NCBI GenBank assembly: GCA_905250885.1
Contig: CAJNOQ010003291.1
Span: 1-20,753, forward strand
Source of the DNA: Didymodactylos carnosus
Lineage: Eukaryota > Rotifera > Eurotatoria > Philodinida > Philodinidae
DNA: 20,753 nt
Direction: 5' to 3'
Shown: piece by piece, positions 1 to 10,300 of the stretch
How positions within the stretch are numbered: the stretch's first letter is position 1
How the letters are laid out: every line of letters begins with the position of its first letter
Translations under genes and position numbers: made by a program
The notes under the pieces: model-generated
Told to the model about the DNA's origin: nothing
The model's database searches: none
The model's input: only the letters and a program-made list of their open reading frames with translations

Positions 1-1376
1 ATATGCGACTAACTCCAAAATCGCATAGTTTAATATTACCTAATAGAGAAAAAAAGATGCTAATGATTTTCTACTTTATTAGAATTCACTTTGATTATTT
101 AACACTTATAGCAATTCATTCCTCTTTCATGCATAGTATAATGTTGTTCTTTTCTGTTCTTTTTTTCCTGGGATAAGCGCGATAAAAGTTTATGACTAAT
201 ATGTTTCCTTTTTACTTTTTACCTTTTTTTATTTCCTCATTGTTTAAGTGTATAATTAGATATATGTGTGTTAAAAAATTTATTTTGATTTACTGTAAAT
301 TTTGGCATGGTACATCTGTTAATCATTCTTACTCTTTTTTGTAACAACCTATGGACTTAACAATATATGGAAAGTTAAAAATAAAAAGCTCATAACAAAT
401 GATCTACAAGAAATTTGTACCTGAAGAATCTGCTAATACATTTGATGGTTTTAAATCTCGATGCATAATTTTCTTCTGCCACATGTAAACCAATCCTATA
501 GTACAATAAGAATATATTGTAAAAAAAAAATCTGTTTAAAACTTGATAATTGATGTATTATATTACCTTTTAATATTGATAATGTTATGCGTCCAAGTAC
601 ATTTTCCGGTATATTTAAACCCAAATATTGTTCTAATGAACCACGGTTCATATATTCTGTACATATGTGTATTGAATTTTCATGAAAATAAGCTCCATAT
701 AATTGAACAACATAACTTGAATGTAATGCATATAATGCGTTTAATTCACTAATTATTTCTTGTTTTTTTTCATCTTTCTGATAGTCTAATGATATTATTT
801 TAACAGCTACTATACGCTTTGTATTTCGTTCTCGACAACGATGTACTAATCCACTATTACCATTGCCAATTTGTTCAAAATATTCTACTGTTAGCATAGA
901 CATTTGACCAGATGATAAAATATTAAAAACATTCTCTTCCAAATTTCGATGAAGTTTATTCCTACTATTTATTTCAAATATTGGAGATCGTATTTGAGAT
1001 ATATCGGAAAGTACTGATAAATTATCATTTGGTAAAGTTAATTGTAAATGATGACGTGGTCCTTCCACCGGATGAATTAATAATGGTTCAATATATTCAT
1101 ATTGATTCAGATGACATTGTTTTAAATAATTAAAATAAAATTCTTTTATTGGTTCAATTTCTAATTCACTTTTAACACTAACAAGATCTCGATCATCATC
1201 TTCATACTGAAAACAGATAATATTTAATTTAGATAAATATGTTTGAATACGAGATAAAATTGTTTCATAATGAAATAGATCAGCGGTCAAACTAAAATCA
1301 TAAACGTTATTTCTATATTTTAAACGTAAATATATAGGCGTAGAAGGAGAAAGCATCATTGAGTATTCATATGTTT
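1..1376 (-). CDS. MAP2K5: MAP2K5 (MEK5)-like dual-specificity kinase, N-terminal part, 3 exons, 3' end outside window
   Basis: In animals MEK5 phosphorylates ERK5 in the cytoplasm. Exons on the minus strand are 1376-567, 495-421 and 39-1 (continuing off the edge); introns are 566-496 (71 nt) and 420-40 (381 nt), GT-AG, and codon phase is preserved across both. Counting from the ATG at 1359, residues about 6-97 form a PB1 domain with the acidic OPCA-type stretch YEDDDRD. The kinase N-lobe follows: glycine loop GNGNSG (165-170), VAVK lysine (187), an alpha-C glutamate in IISEL (205), then ICTEYMNRGSL and NVLGRI, close to MEK5. Exon 2 supplies HRDLKPSN (catalytic Asp about 278) and the edge exon supplies KLCDFGVS (about 294-300). 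Seen: the motifs, the junctions and the PB1-kinase order. Known: PB1 plus a MAP2K domain marks MEK5 among MAP2Ks. The activation loop and C-lobe lie outside the window, so intactness cannot be judged. The first in-frame ATG is at 1359; the exon itself opens at 1376 behind a splice acceptor, so an upstream exon cannot be excluded. Confidence 0.93.
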
Positions 1377-1392
1377 CTAAAAACAAAAATTA
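1356..1392 (-). promoter_or_regulatory. 5' splice-acceptor region and 4-codon uORF overlapping the MAP2K5 start
   Basis: Reading the minus strand, a pyrimidine-rich stretch ends in TTTTTAG (AG at 1378-1377), 17 nt before the first in-frame ATG at 1359. This is either the acceptor of an intron whose upstream exon I did not find, or a spliced-leader trans-splice acceptor (bdelloid rotifers are known to trans-splice). After the acceptor the first ATG (1370) is out of frame and opens a tiny frame M-N-T-Q-stop, whose TGA (1358-1356) overlaps the main ATG (1359-1357). Such an overlap could permit reinitiation; that function is inference. Confidence 0.5.
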
Positions 1393-2064
1393 AAAGTATA
1401 GTAACAAAAAAACAACACTTTGATCAAGTACAAAAAGAGTAAGAAGTATAAGTATGTATTTCAAGCGACTATTGCCATCAAATCAATTCATTTTCTCATT
1501 TTACAAGAGACAAGGATAAGAGAGTAGACGAGAAAGAGGATGTTAAAGATAAAATTGTTTCAAAAATCTTGTACACACTATTTTTTCTATAAGATATTTT
1601 TCGAATCAATTGTTTAAAATCTTGAATTTATCTCTGAATACACATAAACAGTGTAATTTTATTAACCTTGATGTATTGTCTATCTTACTCTAGTGTCTGA
1701 CTCTTTAAAAACAAGTAAACTAACCAAGTACCCATACATCTTTTCTATTTCATTTTTACCTCGGATACCATATGTTACATTCAAGGTCAAATACTCTAGT
1801 TGCCTAGTAAACTTAATGACACTTCACTCTAAAAGACTTGTATAAGGGAGAAAAAAAGAAAAATTTATTATACTCTCAATTAAACTAATTTTTATTGATT
1901 GTAGATGATGGAATGTAATAATTTAAACACTTTTATGGTCATTTCATTTCAGTCACACTTATTATTGTTATTTTACAATTATTTAACTTTTTTCTTTTTA
2001 TGAACAGAGAACAAAGTCTTTCAACATTTGAGAATACATGATAAATCAACATTGATGATGTAAA

Positions 2065-2079
2065 TGTGTGTGTGTGTGT
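2065..2079. repeat. GT dinucleotide microsatellite
   Basis: An uninterrupted TG run of seven and a half units, followed by looser TGTATG copies. Simple sequence with no assigned role. Confidence 0.9.
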
Positions 2080-2336
2080 ATGTATATGAAATGTATGTAT
2101 GGCTTTCTCTATTTTATATACATCAAATGTAAATGTCATATGTAATAATAATTTTTTTCTAAAATCCTTCTATTACGGATGTTAAAAGAAACGACAGCGG
2201 GAATGTTTATGATTTATACACTTATTGGAAATATATATAGCCTCCTAAAATGAACATAAAAGTTGGAAGTTGTATAGAGCAATAAGAAACAGTGTACGCA
2301 CCATTAATAATGACCTGTATATTAATAGAGCATACA

Positions 2337-2356
2337 TTTTTTTTTTTTTTTTTTTT
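2337..2356. repeat. Poly-T tract (20 T); a second T tract at 2405-2418
   Basis: Twenty consecutive T, then a 14-T run about 50 nt later. They may be old poly(A) tails of minus-strand retrocopies or simple slippage products. No coding remnant or target-site duplication was recognised beside them. Confidence 0.85.
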
Positions 2357-3331
2357 GTTTTCTTCATCGCAATATTTCTATCGAACGAGTTTATTTTCTT
2401 CTCGTTTTTTTTTTTTTTCTATCCATATAAGGTAAGCAGCTGACAAACTCTTTCTCTATTACGACATTTTCTATTTATGCATTCTAATAAATGGTTTTAA
2501 TAAACATTTTTTTTCTTCTTCTCTTTGAAGTATCTTTGAGTATTCATGTCTGATTGAGTCATTCAATCACTTGATAAAGTGAATAGTTTCAAACATCCGC
2601 ATTATCTACTTACAATTGAAATTGGTCTCGTTTACTTTATCTTTAAAATTATTTGAAAAACGTAAATAAGGAAATTATTTGATTAAATATCAATTATTTT
2701 TACTCATCGTGAACGTAGACGATCGTATCGTGTAGAGTGACTTTTCAATTTCTTTAATTGTTTCAATATTCGTGTGTGTACCTTTTATGATGATTTAACT
2801 TTATAATAATTTCGATGCACTAATTAGATTTTTCAAATCAGATAGATTTTTTATTAATGTTTATTATAATCTTTTACTTCATTTCAAGGAGTTTTATCGT
2901 CTGAAAGGTAATTACTCATTTGTTGTGCATTTTATAAGTAGATTTTATCTTCTTCTTTTTTGTCGTCTAATCTAATGGACTTTCTTTTTATTATTGAAAA
3001 GTCAGTCAAGCAAGATGAAAATACAATGAATTAATCATATTCTAAACTGTCGGAGGTATCATTTACGAAAAAAATCATATTTTACGTATCATTCGTCAAA
3101 GTTCAAGAAATAACTATCTATCAAAAATTTGCTTTATATTATTCGATATTAGTATAATGAATATGAATAGACATAATTACACACATCTACTTTCTTTCTC
3201 TTTATATATATATTATAAAAACAACATAGATGTAAAGGTCGACTATAGACTTCACTTCAAACACATACAGGTATACATAAAATTGTATAAAATTCATTTC
3301 TAGATATAAATAGATTTTTTCCGGTTGTCCT

Positions 3332-3534
3332 TTCTATTGATCTGATACATTTAAGAACAAAAATTCCTGTTCTCTTTTCTGTGTGTTAGTCACGCTCATC
3401 ATCTTTAAAAATATATAATATCATGCATGATANTTCTATTGATCTGATACATTTAAGAACAAAAATTCCTGTTCTCTTTTCTGTGTGTTAGTCACGCTCA
3501 TCATCTTTAAAAATATATAATATCATGCATGATA
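3332..3534. repeat. Exact 101-bp tandem duplication flanking a single N
   Basis: Positions 3332-3432 and 3434-3534 are identical base for base, separated only by the ambiguous base N at 3433. An exact repeat meeting at one N is typical of two contig ends that overlap but were joined as a gap, so this is most likely an assembly artefact rather than genomic structure. No gene is affected. Confidence 0.9.
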
Positions 3535-4107
3535 AGAAAAAATGTAAATGATCGTTCAATATTGTAACCAATAGATTTCTTTCTTAATAGGTCAGGTGAA
3601 TTAGAGCTTGGTTTGTGTAGATTCATAGATAAATGAAGAAATTTGCTCAGCTTCTGAGCTTGTTCGAATCTGATCTGAAATTTGTTTTGTTGTTATGAGA
3701 GGTTCCATCTCAGAAATAAGGATCAAACGTTAATACTTTCATCAAAATGTATTAAGTTAATGGTATTAAGATATATGCATATTCGATTAGTGTAGATTGT
3801 CGACTTTCAGACTCTCAATGAAGTCTAGTATCATCAGATCACCTTCTTTGTGTTCCAAAAATATTTTAAAAAGTTCGGAAAAGATGAATTCCAAAAGATA
3901 TATGCTTTTCAAAGAGAATATATGAAATTTCATTAACGAAGTATCATCATCACATACCGTACACTCGATGAATATAACTGGGATTTGATACCGTTTGTTA
4001 TACCATATGTTACCTAAGAAGAAGGACTCTGCAATCTCTGTGGTTAGCCGTAGTCGTTACATCACATCACTCAGCCATTAGAGCTTTGATATTTATGCCA
4101 GACATAC

Positions 4108-4275
4108 TCAATAGAAGTGAAAATATGTAGTGGTGATTGTATATTGTTCGTAGAAGTGGTGGTGATGGTATTGAAAGAAGTAAAAATAATCGAGATGCGG
4201 TAGTAAATTGATTATTCGCAGATGCGTTTCGTAGTTTTTATCGACTCTTATTAGTTTGCGCCACTTGGGAGTAGT
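4108..4275 (-). other. Candidate isolated exon, unrecognised
   Basis: On the minus strand a good 3' splice acceptor (pyrimidine tract then CACATAG, AG at 4277-4276) is followed at once by a stop-free frame of 55 codons and TGA. The peptide opens TTPKWRKLIRVDKNYETHLR, then a run of aromatic residues and a short His cluster. The in-frame codon formed by the acceptor itself is TAG, so the frame opens exactly at the predicted splice junction. I do not recognise the peptide, and no partner exon was found. It could be a real exon, a decayed gene piece or chance. Confidence 0.22.
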
Positions 4276-7135
4276 CTATGTGAAAATAAAATAGAAATAA
4301 TAAATAGTTTTGATATTTAAACTCGAGCGTCAAAATCATTTTCTTTAGTCGCAATGTTGAAAATGAATTTTATCTTCTCCCTAGACCCATCAGAAAGACT
4401 ATTAGATTAAAGATGGGTAATCGTTTCTGAAAATCGAACTGATAAATTTATTTTGTGATATTCGACGTGTATATTCATAATTTTGTTGAGAGGAAAAGTT
4501 GCAAAAAAGCAGTGTCGGGGTTGCATGTGTAATAAGGGGTAGATCAGATTTCCAAGATTAAACTTTCCTGTAATTAGAAAACGATTATAAAATAAATTTA
4601 GTCAGAATAGTAAATAATTAAATTTCATAAGAAAGGTTGATTTGTTAGTATTAGAAATGAATATTAGTGATTAATCGGATATAACTGGTAAATTGATATA
4701 TTCTAATCATGTTTGATCAACACGAGGCTCAATCTCGAACTTTTATTATATTTATTGTATTTATAATATTAATATAATGATACTTCAATGGTATTTGTGC
4801 ATATATATCGATTTAATCCTTGAGGACGATTGCTCTATAAGAGTTGGTGGATGAATGAGCAAAATTTCCCCCAAAAATATAACTTGGTAGAGTTAAGTGG
4901 AGACGATTTATTGGATGATGTTAAAAAACATTAGTGAGGAGAGGATGTGGAATGCTCTAATTACTTTTCAGTTAAATATTTCCTTTGGTGATTGTATCAT
5001 TACCTCGAAAACTCTTTTAGATATTGACATAACTCTTTTTTGTCTGGAAGGTCTAATTAAGACGAGCAAAACTTCAAGTAAACTACAGATTTTGCAGAGA
5101 AAAAAACCGTTATTTTGAAACAGTTTCATGATAATAAAAATAATGGAAAAATAAAATCGAAAAAAACTGTTCATAATTTTGTAAGTTCAGGTGTTCGCTG
5201 TAATTTAATACAGACATGATTTTAGTGTCTGTTATTATTCCTGCGTTTATTGTGTTGTGCTGAACGCTCCATTTTGACCTTGACCACATCTGGAACTTTT
5301 GAACGACTGAATATCCGCACTTTAATTTTTTTCATAAGATTTTTTTTCATACATTCAAATCGGCTTGGAATTTGACTTCCACTGGCGTTGTCGCTCTTGA
5401 GATGTAAGCGTTTTTCATAAAAACTTCACCAGTTTGAGAGTATGAAAAGCTTGGAAATGAGAAAGTTCAAGAACAAAAAAGATGAAATCGAGATTTTTTT
5501 ACTACGGCTATTTATGTATGTGCGACTATTTAGGAGCGAGAAACTTCATTTAAAATCGATTTTCGGATACAAACCAGATTTTTCTTGTGTGCTTTTCAAT
5601 GACAGTCTGAAAATAAAACGAGATGATCATTGAGCACTTGTTCAATATCGTATTTCGTGTGAATGGACTTTTAAACAGGTGTGATCTTCTATGATGTTTA
5701 CAATAAATATTTCTTTAAAACATGCTACCAAATTTAGAGGGGATATAATCCAAACTGTTGATGATTTATTTTTCATACCCTACGAGGACTATACAGTAAA
5801 CCTATTGTTCTCACAACAGGTTAATAAAAATAATAATATACTGTATGCATAAATCAGAAACACCGTTATTAAAAAACATACGTTGTACGTGTATATAACA
5901 CGGTCATTTTGCTCACAAAACATCATTTTTCATGCGTTGAGAATTATGATGTCTATATAGATTTATACTTTAAATCACAGAGGGAAATATGATAATACTC
6001 TCTGTGCTTAATCAAATGATCTTTTACATCCGGACATTAAAAATGTTTGGTCATTTGTCTATCTATATACATACACATACACACTCATACAAACAGTTTG
6101 ATACACCCACTATTCTTAGTAGATAAAGCACGAATATAGTTATATTATAGAGATAGGGATAATTGAACTTTTTTGTTACATAGATGAGATGGTGTAGGTA
6201 CAAAAGAAAGGGTAAGAAAGAATATCAGGAATCGATTGTTTAGAGAGAGGAGTTAAAACATACAATCATCTGGGATCTCTGATTTGTTAGTTTAATTCTA
6301 TTCTCACTTCACTTTTGAAACTTTCTTTCATTGGTTTCAGATTAATCTGCTGATAAAAACAGAACATATTGAATAAATCTATTATCAGTGTAGACGAAAC
6401 AAAGCGAATGTCTTGAACAATATAGTCCTCTTTTCTGTTTTTTTTTTACTTTATTGTACATTGCTTTATTTATACATTTTACGACCTTTTCACCTCAGAA
6501 AAGTCGTACCTGTACAGAAGCAAATTAAAATCAGATGACAATTGTTGAGAGAGAAAGAGAAAGATGCCAAAGGTTTTGTTTTAACTATATTTATTATAAT
6601 AAAATTATTTCACTAGTTTTATAACTAGAACTTCAGCGACTGTACATTTTGATGAGGATAGATGCCATGTATAAGATGAAAATATACAACAGAGAATAAG
6701 AAAAAAAATAAGATTGTTCGTTTCAGCTACATTGTGTTATTAGACGATAAAAAAATAAAATAAAAAAAAAGGAAGAAATTGTATAGTTCTGTCTGTGATA
6801 GAGAATAGAGATGCGTACATAGTCTATAGTTGATTAAAAATATAAAGTAAAAAAAAAAAACAGAAAAATTTCTTTTCTGCAAACTGGACGATGGTTCTTT
6901 CGTTCGTCTAATGCCAGAAAAGAGAATGCTGTATGCTTGATAAACATTAACATTAAAACAACTGTAAAGGAAAAAAAGCAAATACTTTTTACTTTTGATA
7001 GCAGCAAAAATAAGAGATATACTTTAGTCACAAATTTTACATGTCGATAAAAAAAACTGCTTATTACTTGACAGAGGTCAATTTATTTGAGAAAATGTTT
7101 TTTAATAAATTGTTAAGATTTTTTTGAAACTTTTA

Positions 7136-7308
7136 TAACATTTGTTTTTGTTTTAACAGATTTTTTTTTTGAAATTTGATCCGTCTAACTTATATGATGA
7201 TGGAGAAGTAGTAACATCAACAACATCAGCAACAATTATAATGATCACCACTCACTACTCTCATGTTTGAAAACATTTGCTTCTTGATTTGTGATTGAAA
7301 TTACAAAA
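7136..7308 (+). promoter_or_regulatory. 5' leader of the unknown plus-strand gene, with a splice acceptor and two short uORFs
   Basis: A strong acceptor-like stretch (T-rich, then TTTTAACAG; AG at 7158-7159) lies 150 nt before the coding ATG. It suggests either an intron in the 5' untranslated region or a trans-splice acceptor. Downstream of it are two upstream frames: MMMEK-stop at 7194-7211 and MITTHYSHV-stop at 7241-7270. Both end before the main ATG at 7309. I see no TATA element that I would defend. Confidence 0.45.
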
Positions 7309-10300
7309 ATGTGGCATCCATCAACGCCAATTAATTCTACGTCTTATCCTCATAATTATCATTATTATTATTCAATTTATCCTTATCAACAAATACCTAT
7401 AATTGAACAAGAAATAATATATAATTACGATAGCGATAATACGAACAACATAAACCCGATTATACAAACAGATGATGAAAAATTTTATGGTAAGTAGGAA
7501 TAAATGGAGATCATCATATTTTTGTAATAAAATATCAACCTTTTGAGCAGAACTAGTTGTTTATCAATGCTGAAATACTTGAATATTATCTACTCATAGG
7601 ACGACTAGGTACGAACAGAGTATCAAGTATCTTACGGCAATGTTGTGGAAAAAAGATCATTTGACAGGAAAGGGAAGCTATTGTTCGGAAAACTTACGAG
7701 GGAAACATCCGAGGTTATAAATCGATTTCAGGTTGGGATTATTTTTGTTAGAAAGACCCTAACGAGTAGTGAAATACCCCAAATTGGTTCATCCCCACGG
7801 TGCTTTGTTGCTGAGATACTGAATTTTTAGTCAGTTTTTGCCAACAGAGCTTGGATTTCGAGCAAAATCCGACTTTCAAATTTTGATTTCAAACTTGCTA
7901 CACTTGTAGCCCATGGTTATAGTAGTACGACGGAAAAATATTCGGTGCTAATGAATTTTCCTGCCTTAAGATATTGAGATTCGAATATTTGACCTTGATC
8001 CTTACCTTCTGGTGAAATATTCGAGTCTCAATATCTCAAGGCAGGAAAATTCATTAGCACCGAATATTTTTGTCGTACTGCTATGACCATGGACTACAAG
8101 TATCAAAATTCGAAAGTCGGATTTTGCTCGAAATCCAAGCTTTATTGACAAAAACTGACTAAAAATTTAGTATCTCAGCAACAAAGCACCATGAGGATGA
8201 ACCAAGTTGGGGTATTTCCCTACTTCTTTTTGCCTTTCGAACCTGAAATCGGTTTATAACCTCGGGTAGTTCCCTCGTTAGTGACCGGACGCGTCATCAC
8301 AATTCTAGTAAAGAGTGGACTTGTTTTTAAAACTAGTTTTAATTTTTTTCTGTACACTCTAAACATCATTGTTGCTCTTATGGAACTATTCAAAGTCAGA
8401 TTCATTTCTCATTCTTTTATAGTACGTTTTTGATTTCGAACTTCGAAAAATAATTTGTTTCCTACCAATCTATTGTTGCTTTAACTATAGAACCAGATAA
8501 AGAAAAAAATATTTTAAAAGAAAGATCTAATAACAGTTAATACTGTTCTGTTAACTTTTTTTGCGCTAGATTACGAAGTTGATGATTTCCGATATAAGAA
8601 GTAGGATATGGTATTTTTCTTTTAGCCAATTAAAAGATAAAACCGAAGAAAACCTTAGACACTACGTGTTTGATCTAAATATTGTTTAAAAAGAAAATTT
8701 GAAATTGAACTAATTACAACTTTTCTCATCAATACAATTAACCTTTTTTTTCTGTTGATAAACTATATCTATAATAATAAATTTATCACCTCGTTAACAT
8801 AGTATCTCGTAAATAGAAAGAAAAACAACGAAAAGTGTTTAGGTGATAACATATAAATATGTTTTCTACTTCTAGCGAGGTAGAATAATGAATATCAATT
8901 TGTATTGAATAAATGTATTCACGTATTTGAGTTAGTACTGCACATTTTTTTAACAGTTTTATTTATTAAAATGATGTTTGTCCTCTATTTGAGAAATACA
9001 AAACATTTAATACTTCAAGGTATGTATAGATGAAATTATCGTAGAATAAACAAGAACTAAGGCGATCTTCAAATATACAAAGATGTTGCTACTCATTTCT
9101 CCATAGAATAATTAGATGTATTGATAGTGTGAAGCAAAACTTAACGAGAATATACACACATGTTTGACCAATATAATTTATCGTGTAAAAACAATTTATC
9201 TTTTTTGTTTCACCATGACTTCGTTGGTTTTGCTTTTTCAATTGGTCATTGTCGATTTTCAGAATGAGTGTGTAAGTGGATCTAGAATTTTTCAATGGTA
9301 CATGCGATAAGTAAGGAAAGTATGAAGTTGTCACCATAGAAACACAATTTTTTGAGGCAATTTTTCTCCAAAGATACGAGTGGTCGATCGCTGACTAAGT
9401 CTGTCAGTGGTGCCCTAGATGGTAGTAGTAAGTCTGGGATTTCTGCCTTCTGCGTAACTTCACCATAAAACAAATAAAATCCTTTTCAATTTTTTATCCC
9501 TTTTACCACCGATCTTTCGCATGTCTATCATTATTTATAACCATTTTTAAGAGGAAGACTGTTCTCTTCTTTCATAACCATTGATAAAATTGTGTCATCT
9601 CTTATGACTAGGCATGTAAAAGTTCACGTTTCGTTCTTGAACGTGGACGCTAAAGCATTGGTGAATGTGAGCTTTTTTTATATGAACGGTGTTCATATTG
9701 TCTGAAGTAAATAGAAAATTCTGTTCTTGTGCTGTAGTAAGAACATATATATTTCTGCTTGGTCTTATCGATCAATAGAAACTCTAGTGAACCACCAGAT
9801 TATTGCAATGTAAAAAGGGTAGCCATTGATTCTCTGATCAAGTCATTGATTTTTCCAAGAACAGATCGCCGATTTTCTGACCAGGAGACGAGTTTTTCCG
9901 GCAGTAGAACCGAAGTTTCCTGGCCCAAACCATTTTCGTAACTACCTACTTTTCCCCTTGTTATAGTAATCCATTGGGAGCAAATGAGCGTTGATTTTTC
10001 GCTAAATATAACTGGTAATGATGAAAGCTGTTTCGCTCGGTATAATACTAGGTGAAATTGTTATATAACGTTTGGCAACATTGTCTACTCTATCGAAATA
10101 TACTTAAATATCTACGCCTGGATTTTAACAAAACTTGTTCTCATCTTTTAGCCAGTTTTGATTCCGATGAGGGAAGATCTCCAACTGTCCGATTTTGACC
10201 TCATCTTTTGACCACATGAAGACTTCGATGAGACTAGAAAAACCTAAAACCGCAAACGAAAACACCCGTTTCGCAACCGAAACGAAACGTTTTCACAAAT

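Larger units (their letters stand above)
1393..7150. other. Divergent intergenic region, about 5.8 kb, no convincing gene
   Basis: This lies between the 5' ends of the kinase gene (minus) and the unknown gene (plus), so both promoters should be inside it. I see very AT-rich sequence, homopolymer tracts, scattered short frames rich in Phe, Lys and Ile, and no recognisable protein motif. Frames at 4897-5118 and 5442-5633 (plus) start with ATG but have background-like composition and no domain, and I do not call them genes. The duplication around the N at 3433 and the candidate exon near 4108-4275 are listed separately. Confidence 0.6.

Noticed and set aside
3640-3690. TTCGAATC near 3663 as a possible tRNA B box
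   Set aside because: No A box at the right distance and no cloverleaf can be drawn.
4897-5633. Three short frames of 63-73 codons
   Set aside because: Background composition, no splice context and no motif; consistent with chance open frames.
6727-7031. Phe-rich minus-strand frames
   Set aside because: They arise from poly-A and poly-T-rich sequence and have no recognisable fold.
7645-7830. 61-codon plus-strand frame
   Set aside because: It falls mostly in the left arm of the inverted repeat and is probably an incidental open stretch; no ATG at its start.
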